Below the pieces are notes generated by a model, which saw nothing but the letters and a program-made list of their open reading frames with translations, did no database searches and was not told the origin of the DNA. This document shows positions 1 to 5,286 of a stretch of DNA of 6,521 bases, piece by piece (positions within the stretch are counted from its first letter, which is position 1; the number at the start of each line of letters is the position of its first letter). A program made the position numbers and the translations under genes. The stretch is from Acidobacteriota bacterium. Its GTDB lineage: Bacteria; Acidobacteriota; Vicinamibacteria; Vicinamibacterales; UBA2999. Where the stretch lies: positions 1 to 6,521 of the forward strand of contig CANJYC010000105.1 of NCBI GenBank assembly GCA_947478985.1, in the 5' to 3' direction.

Positions 1-1945
1 CGATGAAGCCGAACTCGTTGATCCGCGCGTAGCACGAGAGGGACGAGATGAGACCGATGTTCGGTCCTTCCGGCGTCTCAATCGGGCAGATGCGGCCGTA
101 GTGCGTGGGATGCACGTCGCGAACCTCGAAGCCCGCGCGCTCTCGTGACAGACCGCCCGGCCCGAGGGCGGAGAGACGCCGCTTGTGCGTAATCTCCGAG
201 AGCGGGTTTGTCTGGTCCATGAACTGCGAGAGCTGCGACGACCCGAAGAATTCGCGAATCGCGGCCATGACCGGCTTCGCGTTAATCAGGTCGTGCGGCA
301 TCGCCGTCGCCATTTCCTGGTACACCGACATCTTTTCCTTGATCGCGCGCTCCATGCGGACCAGGCCGATGCGGAACTGGTTCTCCAGAAGCTCACCGAC
401 CGAGCGGACGCGGCGGTTACCCAGGTGATCGATGTCGTCGACGTTCTGCGGATTCTTCCGCAGCTTGAGCTGGTACTTCAGCACCTCGTAGAAATCCTGC
501 GGGTGCAGAATCTTCTCGTCGAGGGGCGTCTTCAATCCCAGCTTCGTGTTGAGCTTGAGCCGGCCCACACGCGAGAAGTCGTACTTCTGGGGGTTGAAGA
601 ACATGTTCTCGAAGAGCGACCGCGAGCTGTCGAGCGTCGGCGGATCGCCCGGGCGCAGGCGGCGGTAGATTTCGATCAGCGCCTCTTCGTGGGTGCGGAT
701 CGGATCCTTCTTCAGCGTCTGGCCGATGATCGGACCGACGTCGTCGCGATCCGGGAAGAAGACCTCGACCTTGTCGACGTTCTTCTCCTGCGCCATCGAG
801 ATGACGCGCGGCGTCAGCTCCTCGTTGGCCTCGAGGATGACCTCGCCCGTTTCCGGATCGATGATGTCGGCGGCGGCCATCGCGCCTTCAAGCGCCTCGT
901 CCACGACCGGAATCGCCTCGATGCCGGCCTTGCGCAGGGCCGCAATCGCATTGCTGCTGATCTTCTTGCCCCCCTGCACCGAGAAGTCCCCGGCCTTGAT
1001 GTCACCGGCAGCGCGCAGCCCGACGAGGCTGTCACTGACCGCCCACATCAGGGATGAGCCCTGGTTGAGGAAGATGCGGTCAAGGGTGTAGAACGTCCGG
1101 ATGATCTCGTCGGCGCCGCGCAGCCCGAGGGCGCGCAAGAACACCGAGGCGAGGAACTTCCGCTTGCGGTCAATGCGGACGTAGAGCAGGTTCTTCTGGT
1201 CGAACTCGAACTCCACCCAGGAACCGCGGTACGGGATGATCTGTGCAACGTAGAGCGTCTTGTCTTCCGAGTGGAAGAACGCGCCCGGCGAGCGGTGCAG
1301 CTGGCTGACGATGACACGCTCAGTGCCGTTGATGATGAAGGTGCCGTTGTCCGTCATCAGCGGGATGTCGCCGAAGTAGACCTCCTGCTCCTTGATGTCA
1401 CGGATGGTCTTGACGCCGGTCTCGGGGTCCTTGTTCCAGACGACGAGACGGATCGTGACCTTGAGCGGCACGGCGTACGTCATGCCGCGCTCCTGGCACT
1501 CATCGACGTCGTACTTCAGCTTCATCGCGACGGTGTGGCCGCAGATGTCACAGACGTCGCCGCGCGCCTGATTATCGATGCCGCAGCGCGGGCACAGGAC
1601 GTGGTGATCGCCGAGCGGATCGGCGATGAGCGTCGCCCCGCAGCTCTTGCACGGCTTCCGCAGGTGGTGCAGCCCCGCGAGCTTGCCGCACTTGCACTCC
1701 CAATTCCCGATGGAATACTCGATAAACTCGAGTGAGGAGTTCTCGCGGAAATCGCTGATCGGGAAGACCGACTTGAACACCGACTGCAGACCGGCGTCCT
1801 CGCGCTCCGCGGGGAGGCGGTTCATCTGCAGGAAGCGTTCGTACGACTTCCGCTGGATCTCGATGAGGTTCGGAATGGGAACCGTCGTCTTGATCTTCGA
1901 GAAGTCCTTGCGTTCGCGGTAGACGTTCTTGGGCAGGCTGTACAT
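1..1945 (-). CDS. rpoB: RNA polymerase beta subunit, N-terminal 648 residues (3' end outside window)
   Basis: This is the beta subunit of the core RNA polymerase, which forms one side of the active-site cleft and binds rifampicin. The ATG at 1945 starts a protein beginning MYSLPKNVYRERKDFSKI; no alternative start codon lies in frame in the 35 nt upstream, and a GAGG element sits 11 nt before it. The N-terminal protrusion and lobe are recognisable, including NGTERVIVSQLHRSPG. The rifampicin region at residues about 568-595 (nt about 164-244) reads GSSQLSQFMDQTNPLSEITH then KRRLSALGPGG. The main resistance positions have the sensitive-type residues (E. coli L511, S512, Q513, D516, H526, R529, S531, L533), while E. 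coli N518 is Thr579. The striking feature is an insertion of about 60 residues near residues 83-142 with eight cysteines: C84, C86, C99, C102, C118, C121, C132 and C135. It looks like two zinc-ribbon-type sites. The frame stays open through the insertion. Roughly half the usual length is present; rpoC would be expected downstream. Confidence 0.98.
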   Translation of the reverse strand, partial: MYSLPKNVYRERKDFSKIKTTVPIPNLIEIQRKSYERFLQMNRLPAEREDAGLQSVFKSVFPISDFRENSSLEFIEYSIGNWECKCGKLAGLHHLRKPCKSCGATLIADPLGDHHVLCPRCGIDNQARGDVCDICGHTVAMKLKYDVDECQERGMTYAVPLKVTIRLVVWNKDPETGVKTIRDIKEQEVYFGDIPLMTDNGTFIINGTERVIVSQLHRSPGAFFHSEDKTLYVAQIIPYRGSWVEFEFDQKNLLYVRIDRKRKFLASVFLRALGLRGADEIIRTFYTLDRIFLNQGSSLMWAVSDSLVGLRAAGDIKAGDFSVQGGKKISSNAIAALRKAGIEAIPVVDEALEGAMAAADIIDPETGEVILEANEELTPRVISMAQEKNVDKVEVFFPDRDDVGPIIGQTLKKDPIRTHEEALIEIYRRLRPGDPPTLDSSRSLFENMFFNPQKYDFSRVGRLKLNTKLGLKTPLDEKILHPQDFYEVLKYQLKLRKNPQNVDDIDHLGNRRVRSVGELLENQFRIGLVRMERAIKEKMSVYQEMATAMPHDLINAKPVMAAIREFFGSSQLSQFMDQTNPLSEITHKRRLSALGPGGLSRERAGFEVRDVHPTHYGRICPIETPEGPNIGLISSLSCYARINEFGFI

Positions 1946-1953
1946 CGGTGACT

Positions 1954-1967
1954 GATCCTCGAGGATC
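1954..1967 (-). promoter_or_regulatory. Perfect 14-nt palindrome overlapping the rpoB ribosome-binding site
   Basis: GATCCTCGAGGATC is a perfect palindrome ending 8 nt before the rpoB ATG. In the mRNA it can fold as GATCC-TCGA-GGATC. The only plausible Shine-Dalgarno element for rpoB, GAGG/AGGA, is inside its 3' half, so folding would hide it. The palindrome is seen directly. A role in damping rpoB translation, or as a DNA-binding protein site, is inference. A stem this short is only moderately stable. Confidence 0.45.
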
Positions 1968-1975
1968 GGAAGTCG

Positions 1976-2017
1976 AAAAAAAGGCTGCGGGGACGGGTCG
2001 CAGAACGACCCGTCCCC
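1976..2017 (-). terminator. Hairpin plus T-run between rplL and rpoB: likely attenuator
   Basis: On the transcribed strand, GGGGACGGGTCG and CGACCCGTCCCC form a perfect 12-bp GC-rich stem (1989-2017) around the 5-nt loop TTCTG. After six nucleotides (GCAGCC) comes a run of seven T's (1976-1982). This resembles an intrinsic terminator, though the T-run is set back from the stem. Its position inside the operon, 31 nt upstream of the rpoB start, suggests partial termination so that RNA polymerase subunits are made in smaller amounts than ribosomal proteins, as known for the E. coli rplL-rpoB attenuator. It could instead be an RNase III processing hairpin, which E. coli also has in this gap. Confidence 0.65.
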
Positions 2018-2055
2018 TTATGACGCTCGCGGAGGCCGAAAGGACTCCGTCTTGC

Positions 2056-2080
2056 AAGCGGGCCTGATGGGGCCCGCCTT
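2056..2080 (-). promoter_or_regulatory. GC-rich hairpin directly after rplL
   Basis: Starting 3 nt after the rplL stop codon, the transcript can form GCGGGCC-CCATCA-GGCCCGC, a perfect 7-bp stem (2058-2077), extended by two A-T pairs across one bulged base. TTGCAAG follows instead of a T-run, so it is not a convincing terminator alone. It may protect the 3' end of the abundant rplL message or be a processing signal upstream of the rplL-rpoB attenuator. The structure is visible; the role is inferred. Confidence 0.45.
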
Positions 2081-2082
2081 GA

Positions 2083-2475
2083 CTAGACGATGGAGACCTT
2101 CGCGCCGACCTCTTCGAACTTCTTCTTGATCGCCTCAGCCTCGTCCTTGTTCACGCCTTCCTTCAGGGGCTTGGGCGCGCTCTCGACGAGGTCCTTCGCT
2201 TCCTTGAGGCCGAGCTGCGTGACCTCGCGGACCACCTTGATGACCTTGATCTTGTCAGCGCCGACTTCCGTCAGGTTGACGTTGAACTCGGTCTTCTCTT
2301 CGGCCGGAGCAGCCGCACCGGCTGCCGCACCGCCGCCGCCCGGCATCGCCATCGGCATCGCTGCCGCCGCGCTGACCCCGAGTTCGGTTTCAAGCGCCTT
2401 CACGAGCTGCGAGAGCTCGAGCACGCTGATGCCCTTGATGTAATCGACGACCTGCTGCTGATTCAAATCCGCCAT
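2083..2475 (-). CDS. rplL: 50S ribosomal protein L7/L12
   Basis: This 130-residue protein forms the flexible ribosomal stalk; two or three dimers bind the L10 C-terminus and recruit and stimulate the translational GTPases (EF-Tu, EF-G, IF2). The N-terminal dimerisation domain is residues about 1-35 (MADLNQQQVVDYIKGISVLE). An Ala/Gly/Met/Pro-rich hinge follows at about 36-58. The globular C-terminal domain (62-130) contains the family signature KIKVIKVVREVTQLGLKEAK and ends in KVSIV. Length is slightly above the usual 120-128, owing to the hinge. The ATG at 2475 has no canonical Shine-Dalgarno; a purine GA repeat precedes it. It follows rplJ after 62 nt and is separated from rpoB by hairpins, which fits the need for several copies of L12 per ribosome. 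Confidence 0.98.
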   Translation of the reverse strand: MADLNQQQVVDYIKGISVLELSQLVKALETELGVSAAAAMPMAMPGGGGAAAGAAAPAEEKTEFNVNLTEVGADKIKVIKVVREVTQLGLKEAKDLVESAPKPLKEGVNKDEAEAIKKKFEEVGAKVSIV

Positions 2476-2492
2476 GTGTGTGTCTCTCTCTC
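2476..2492 (-). promoter_or_regulatory. Unusual rplL ribosome-binding region of dinucleotide repeats
   Basis: The 17 nt before the rplL ATG are five GA units followed by CA units (GAGAGAGAGACACACAC). No AGGAGG-type element is present; only the GAGAG purine stretch, starting 8 nt upstream of the ATG, could pair weakly with 16S rRNA. This is odd for a gene that must be translated several times more than its neighbours. The tract may act as an unstructured, purine-rich landing site. Such repeats can also change length by slippage. Confidence 0.5.
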
Positions 2493-2498
2493 AAATGC

Positions 2499-2532
2499 GG
2501 GGCGCCTGTAGCCCCTACGTTAGTTAGTAGGG
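2499..2532 (-). promoter_or_regulatory. Two mutually exclusive hairpins in the rplJ-rplL spacer
   Basis: In transcript order, CCCTAC (2532-2527) can pair with GTAGGG (2518-2513) over an 8-nt loop. Alternatively GGGGC (2515-2511) can pair with GCCCC (2503-2499) over a 7-nt loop. The stems share positions 2513-2515, so only one can form fully. The complementarity is direct; a regulatory switch adjusting rplL against rplJ is inference. Neither stem has a T-run after it. Confidence 0.4.
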
Positions 2533-2537
2533 TCGGC

Positions 2538-3080
2538 TTACGCCGCGCCCGCTTCTGACTTCTTCTTTTCCGCCTGCACGAGCACCGACATCAGATCGCG
2601 CGGCACGGCAGACAACACCGTGACGAGCTGCTGCATCGGCGCCTGCAACACGTACAACAACTTTGCGTACAACTCCGGCTTGCCCGGCAGGCTGGCGAGG
2701 TCGTTGACCTCGGCCACCTTGATCGCGCGTCCCTGCACCACCGCCGCCTTGATCTTCAAGGTGATGGTCGGCGAGCTCTTCATGAACGTCGTCAACGCCT
2801 TCGCGAGCGCCACCGCGTCATCGGCGGTGTAGGCAATCGCGGTCGTGCCGACGAATTCGCTCTCGAGCGACTCGAACGCGGTGCCCTTGGTGGCCCGCTT
2901 CGCGATCGTGTTCTTGACGACCCGGTACTGCGCCTTGGCGCCGCGCAGCTGCCGGCGCAGCTCCGTGACGTCGGGCACATTGAGACCGCGGTAGTCGACG
3001 AGAACGGCAGTATCAGCCGACTTGAACGTCGACTGGAGGTCGAGGAGTGCCTGTTCTTTTTCCGCTCTGGTTACAGCCAT
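2538..3080 (-). CDS. rplJ: 50S ribosomal protein L10
   Basis: L10 anchors the L7/L12 dimers to 23S rRNA next to L11 and forms the base of the stalk. The 180-residue product has the typical N-terminal RNA-binding domain, with MAVTRAEKEQALLDLQSTFK, VDYRGLNVPDVTELRRQLR and YRVVKNTIAKRA. A GKPELYAKLLYVLQAPMQQL segment leads into the C-terminal helix that binds L12. Length is normal for the family (about 165-180). The ATG at 3080 lies 9 nt after the rplA stop, with GGGGA as Shine-Dalgarno. That spacing leaves no room for the L10-L12 autoregulatory leader found just upstream of rplJ in E. coli and many other bacteria. Confidence 0.98.
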   Translation of the reverse strand: MAVTRAEKEQALLDLQSTFKSADTAVLVDYRGLNVPDVTELRRQLRGAKAQYRVVKNTIAKRATKGTAFESLESEFVGTTAIAYTADDAVALAKALTTFMKSSPTITLKIKAAVVQGRAIKVAEVNDLASLPGKPELYAKLLYVLQAPMQQLVTVLSAVPRDLMSVLVQAEKKKSEAGAA

Positions 3081-3089
3081 CGCTTCCCC

Positions 3090-3794
3090 CTAGTGCTTCT
3101 GCCGCTCGTCGGTGTGGGCGGTGTCAACGGTGACGCCCGGCCCCATCGTGGAGGACACGGTGACTGATTTCAGGTACTTGCCCTTGGCGGCCGACGGCTT
3201 GGCCTTGACGACGCTGTCGAGGAGCGCATGAGCGTTGTCGATGAGGTTCTGCGTGTCGAAGGACGCCTTGCCGACCGGCGCGTGCACGATGCCGGTCTTG
3301 TCGACGCGGAACTCCACCTTGCCGGCCTTGATTTCCTTGATTGCCTGCGCGACGTTGGGCGTGACGGTACCGGTCTTCGGATTCGGCATCAGACCGCGCG
3401 GTCCGAGCACCTTGCCGAGGCGGCCAACGCCACGCATCATGTCCGGCGTCGCAACCACGGCGTCGAAGTCCATCCAGCCGGCGAGGATCTTCTCCACGAT
3501 CTCGTCGCCGCCGACGAAATCCGCACCGGCGTCCAGGGCTTCCTTCTGCTTGTCAGCACCGGCGATCGCCAGCACTTTCTTGCTCTTGCCGAGACCGTGC
3601 GGCAGGACGACCGTGCCGCGCACCATCTGGTCCGCGTGCTTGGGATCCACGCCAAGTCGCATGGCCAGTTCCACCGTCTCGTCGAACTTGGCGTATTTCA
3701 CCCGCTGAATCAGGGGAATCGCCTCCTCGAGCGTGTACGGTCGATCTTCGACCTGCGACGCAGCGGCCGTAAATTTCTTGCCGTGCTTTGCCAT
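3090..3794 (-). CDS. rplA: 50S ribosomal protein L1
   Basis: L1 forms the mobile L1 stalk at the ribosomal E site, helps deacylated tRNA leave, and in many bacteria represses its own operon by binding mRNA. The 234-residue product matches the usual length. It starts MAKHGKKFTAAA and contains the diagnostic GRLGKVLGPRGLMPNPKTGT (124-143), KAGKVEFRVDKTGIVHAPVG (156-175) and SSTMGPGV (214-221). I chose the ATG at 3794 because it has a perfect AAGGAGG three nt upstream and gives the conserved MAKHGKK start. An in-frame upstream start at 3836 would add 14 residues atypical of L1 and is rejected. The gene lies 125 nt after rplK and 9 nt before rplJ. Confidence 0.98.
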   Translation of the reverse strand: MAKHGKKFTAAASQVEDRPYTLEEAIPLIQRVKYAKFDETVELAMRLGVDPKHADQMVRGTVVLPHGLGKSKKVLAIAGADKQKEALDAGADFVGGDEIVEKILAGWMDFDAVVATPDMMRGVGRLGKVLGPRGLMPNPKTGTVTPNVAQAIKEIKAGKVEFRVDKTGIVHAPVGKASFDTQNLIDNAHALLDSVVKAKPSAAKGKYLKSVTVSSTMGPGVTVDTAHTDERQKH

Positions 3795-3919
3795 GTGCCT
3801 CCTTGTGGTGCCAGCGGAGCGTCGTGCTCCTCCCACTCTCCTACGTCAACGTCCGACTGCTGACCGGCGACGCGCCGGCCTGTCGGCAGCCCTTACCCGA
3901 CTACAGCTATCCGACGACG
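3795..3919 (-). promoter_or_regulatory. Structured rplK-rplA spacer, candidate L1 autoregulatory leader
   Basis: This 125-nt spacer holds no gene. Its transcript can form an 8-bp hairpin GGCCGGCG-CGT-CGCCGGTC, with one G-U pair (3862-3880). A 5-bp helix CCGAC/GTCGG (3886-3882 with 3857-3853) flanks it, giving two helices separated by an asymmetric internal loop of 1 nt against 4 nt. That general shape matches known L1 RNA sites. CCGAC could instead pair with an upstream GTCGG at 3901-3897. Nearer the gene, GGAGC-ACGAC-GCTCC (3816-3830) forms a second hairpin, enclosed by a possible GTGG/CCAC helix (3836-3833 with 3808-3805) that ends right at the rplA Shine-Dalgarno. Binding by L1 is inference; I could not match conserved loop bases. 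No promoter is evident. Confidence 0.4.
3798..3804 (-). promoter_or_regulatory. Perfect Shine-Dalgarno of rplA that fixes the start
   Basis: AAGGAGG lies 3 nt upstream of the ATG at 3794. It is the strongest ribosome-binding match in the window, though the spacing is shorter than the usual 5-9 nt. It supports the internal ATG over the longer reading frame. Confidence 0.75.
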
Positions 3920-4345
3920 CTATCCGATGACGTCGATGCCCATCGACCGGGCCGTGCCACGCACGGTCTTGATCGCAGACTCCATCGAATCGCAATTCAG
4001 ATCCGGCATCTTCTGCTTCGCGATGTCCTCGACCTGCTTCGCCGTGACGGTGCCGACCTTATTGCGATTCGGCTCGGCCGACCCCTTCGCGAGGTTCGCA
4101 ATCTTCTTCAACAACACCGACGCGGGCGGCGTCTTGGTGATGAAGCTGTAGCTGCGATCGGCATAGATGGTGACCACCACGGGGATGACCAGCCCTTCGT
4201 CCTTTGCCGTCTTCGCGTTGAAGTTCTTGCAGAAATCCATGATGTTCACGCCGTGCGGACCGAGCGCGGTCCCCACAGGCGGCGCGGGCGTCGCCTTGCC
4301 CGCGTTGATCTGCAACTTCACCATTGCCTGAACTTTTTTCGCCAT
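3920..4345 (-). CDS. rplK: 50S ribosomal protein L11
   Basis: L11 binds 23S rRNA in the GTPase-associated centre at the stalk base, is the target region of thiostrepton, and is needed for RelA-dependent stringent signalling. The 141-residue product has the standard length. The N-terminal domain carries the thiostrepton-region motif PAPPVGTALGPHGVNIMDFC (20-39). SFITKTPPASVLLKKIA (67-83) follows, and the C-terminal RNA-binding domain ends in GTARSMGIDVIG. The ATG at 4345 lies only 3 nt after the nusG stop. The Shine-Dalgarno is weak (GAGAAG inside the nusG end), so translational coupling to nusG is likely. There is no room for the L1-binding leader found before rplK in E. coli. Confidence 0.98.
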   Translation of the reverse strand: MAKKVQAMVKLQINAGKATPAPPVGTALGPHGVNIMDFCKNFNAKTAKDEGLVIPVVVTIYADRSYSFITKTPPASVLLKKIANLAKGSAEPNRNKVGTVTAKQVEDIAKQKMPDLNCDSMESAIKTVRGTARSMGIDVIG

Positions 4346-4348
4346 GAC

Positions 4349-4891
4349 CTAGATCTTCTCTACCTGCAGGAAATCGAGTTCGACCGGTGTCGCACGGCCA
4401 AAGATCGTCACCATGACCTTCAGCGTGTTCTTGTCGAGGTTGACCTCGTCGACCACGCCGTTGAAGCTGGTAAACGGTCCCTCATTGATGCGCACGTGGT
4501 CGCCCTTCTCGAACGTGTACTTCGGCTTCGGCTTCTCGGCAGCCGACTTCACCTGGTCGAGGATGTGCTCGACCTCCTCTTTGCTGAGGGGCGTCGGCTT
4601 GGTGCCCGCGCCGACGAAACCGGTGACCTTCGGCGTGTTCTTGACGACATGCCACGCGTTGTCGGACATGTTCATCTCGACCAGGATGTAGCCTGGGAAG
4701 AAGCGCCGTGCGCTCTTCACCTCGCGACCGCCCCGCTTCTCGACGATGTCCTCCGTCGGAATCAGCACTTCGCCGATGTCCGCCTGGAGACCGTACGCCG
4801 CCACGCGCTGGATCAGCGAATCCTTCACCTTGTTCTCAAAACCCGAGTAGGTGTGGACGATGTACCAGCTCTTCGTCGCGACGTCCGTCAT
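4349..4891 (-). CDS. nusG: Transcription elongation/antitermination factor NusG
   Basis: NusG binds the RNA polymerase clamp region, alters pausing and processivity, and links polymerase to Rho or the ribosome. The 180-residue product has the usual two-domain layout. The NGN domain (about 7-115) shows WYIVHTYSGFENKVKDSL, RRFFPGYILVEM and TGFVG. After a short Lys/Pro-rich linker comes the KOW domain (about 125-180), with FEKGDHVRINEGPFTSFNGV and a C-terminus in VEKI. No insertion domain is present. The ATG overlaps the secE stop codon as ATGA, so translation of the two is probably coupled. rplK follows after 3 nt. Confidence 0.98.
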   Translation of the reverse strand: MTDVATKSWYIVHTYSGFENKVKDSLIQRVAAYGLQADIGEVLIPTEDIVEKRGGREVKSARRFFPGYILVEMNMSDNAWHVVKNTPKVTGFVGAGTKPTPLSKEEVEHILDQVKSAAEKPKPKYTFEKGDHVRINEGPFTSFNGVVDEVNLDKNTLKVMVTIFGRATPVELDFLQVEKI

Positions 4892-5148
4892 GCCGCCGCA
4901 CCAAACGCGCGGTAGAACGAGTTAATGACCCAGGTCAGCGCCAAATCGAGGCCCCACAGATACAACCCGAAGAAGGCCGCGGTCAGGATGACGACGAGCG
5001 TTGTGCCGTACACTTCGCGGCGCGAGGGCCACGTGACGCGGCTCATCTCGTTCCGAACCTCGGTCAGAAAGGTGCGGGCACTCTCCCACCAACCTCTCAC
5101 ACCCTCAGTCCGCACCGGCGCTGTTTTGACTTGCTCGAGCGTGCTCAT
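4888..5148 (-). CDS. secE: Preprotein translocase subunit SecE
   Basis: SecE is the small clamp subunit that stabilises SecY in the SecYEG channel of the inner membrane. The 86-residue protein has a variable polar N-terminus. It is followed by the conserved amphipathic helix and hinge FLTEVRNEMSRVTWPSRREV (27-46) and one hydrophobic transmembrane segment (about 50-75, TTLVVILTAAFFGLYLWGLD onward). This is the short single-span type found in most bacteria, not the three-span E. coli type. The ATG at 5148 has only a weak GAG upstream element. The stop overlaps the nusG start by 4 nt; tRNA-Trp lies 54 nt upstream. Confidence 0.97.
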   Translation of the reverse strand: MSTLEQVKTAPVRTEGVRGWWESARTFLTEVRNEMSRVTWPSRREVYGTTLVVILTAAFFGLYLWGLDLALTWVINSFYRAFGAAA

Positions 5149-5164
5149 AACTAATCTCAGTCAG

Positions 5165-5185
5165 GGAGGCGGGGACAGCCCCTCC
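5165..5185 (-). promoter_or_regulatory. Small GC-rich hairpin between tRNA-Trp and secE
   Basis: The transcript can fold GGGG-CTGT-CCCC with flanking GGA/TCC pairing across a 3-nt bulge, or alternatively GGAGG with CCTCC. No T-run follows, so it is unlikely to be a terminator. It lies 17 nt downstream of the tRNA 3' end and 16 nt before secE. It may mark the tRNA processing boundary or stabilise the 5' end of the processed secE mRNA; that is inference. No promoter is evident in this 54-nt gap. Confidence 0.35.
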
Positions 5186-5202
5186 ACCCATCCACCGAAC
5201 TC

Positions 5203-5278
5203 TGGCAGGTCAGGAGGGACTCGAACCCCCAGCCCTCGGTTTTGGAGACCGATGCTCTACCAATTGAGCTACTGACCT
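5203..5278 (-). tRNA. trnW: tRNA-Trp (anticodon CCA), CCA end encoded
   Basis: A complete 76-nt cloverleaf is visible. The acceptor stem AGGTCAG/CTGACCT pairs perfectly, the D arm is GCTC-AATTGGTA-GAGC, and the anticodon stem is TCGGT/ACCGA. The loop CTCCAAA places CCA at positions 34-36 (5243-5245). The variable loop is GGGCT, and the T arm is GGGGG-TTCGAGT-CCCTC with one G-U pair. The discriminator is G, and the 3' CCA is encoded. It decodes UGG. The gene sits 8 nt after the rpmG stop and 54 nt before secE, so it is probably cut out of the polycistronic transcript by RNase P and 3' nucleases. A tRNA-Trp at this spot next to secE is known in other bacterial phyla. Confidence 0.98.
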
Positions 5279-5286
5279 AACTCGTC

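Noticed and set aside
164..244. Natural rifampicin resistance from the Thr at the position of E. coli N518
   Set aside because: The principal resistance positions (D516, H526, S531 equivalents and others) are all of the sensitive type; this change alone is weak evidence.
185..1057. 290-codon plus-strand open frame
   Set aside because: It is antisense to the conserved rpoB sequence including the rifampicin region; no recognisable domain.
1520..1699. RpoB insertion as a frameshift or assembly artefact
   Set aside because: The frame is open throughout, cysteine spacing is regular, and conserved beta sequence resumes immediately on both sides.
1572..2057. 161-codon minus-strand open frame spanning the rplL-rpoB spacer
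   Set aside because: It is out of frame with rpoB, runs through the attenuator hairpin, and its product is low-complexity Arg/Pro-rich.
3795..3836. Longer rplA start at 3836
   Set aside because: It adds a 14-residue extension atypical of L1; the internal ATG at 3794 has a perfect AAGGAGG and gives the standard MAKHGKK start.
3788..4915. 375-codon plus-strand open frame
   Set aside because: It lies antisense to rplK and nusG, both unmistakable. The translation is Arg/Leu/His/Asp-rich without family motifs, a usual by-product of GC-rich codon bias.
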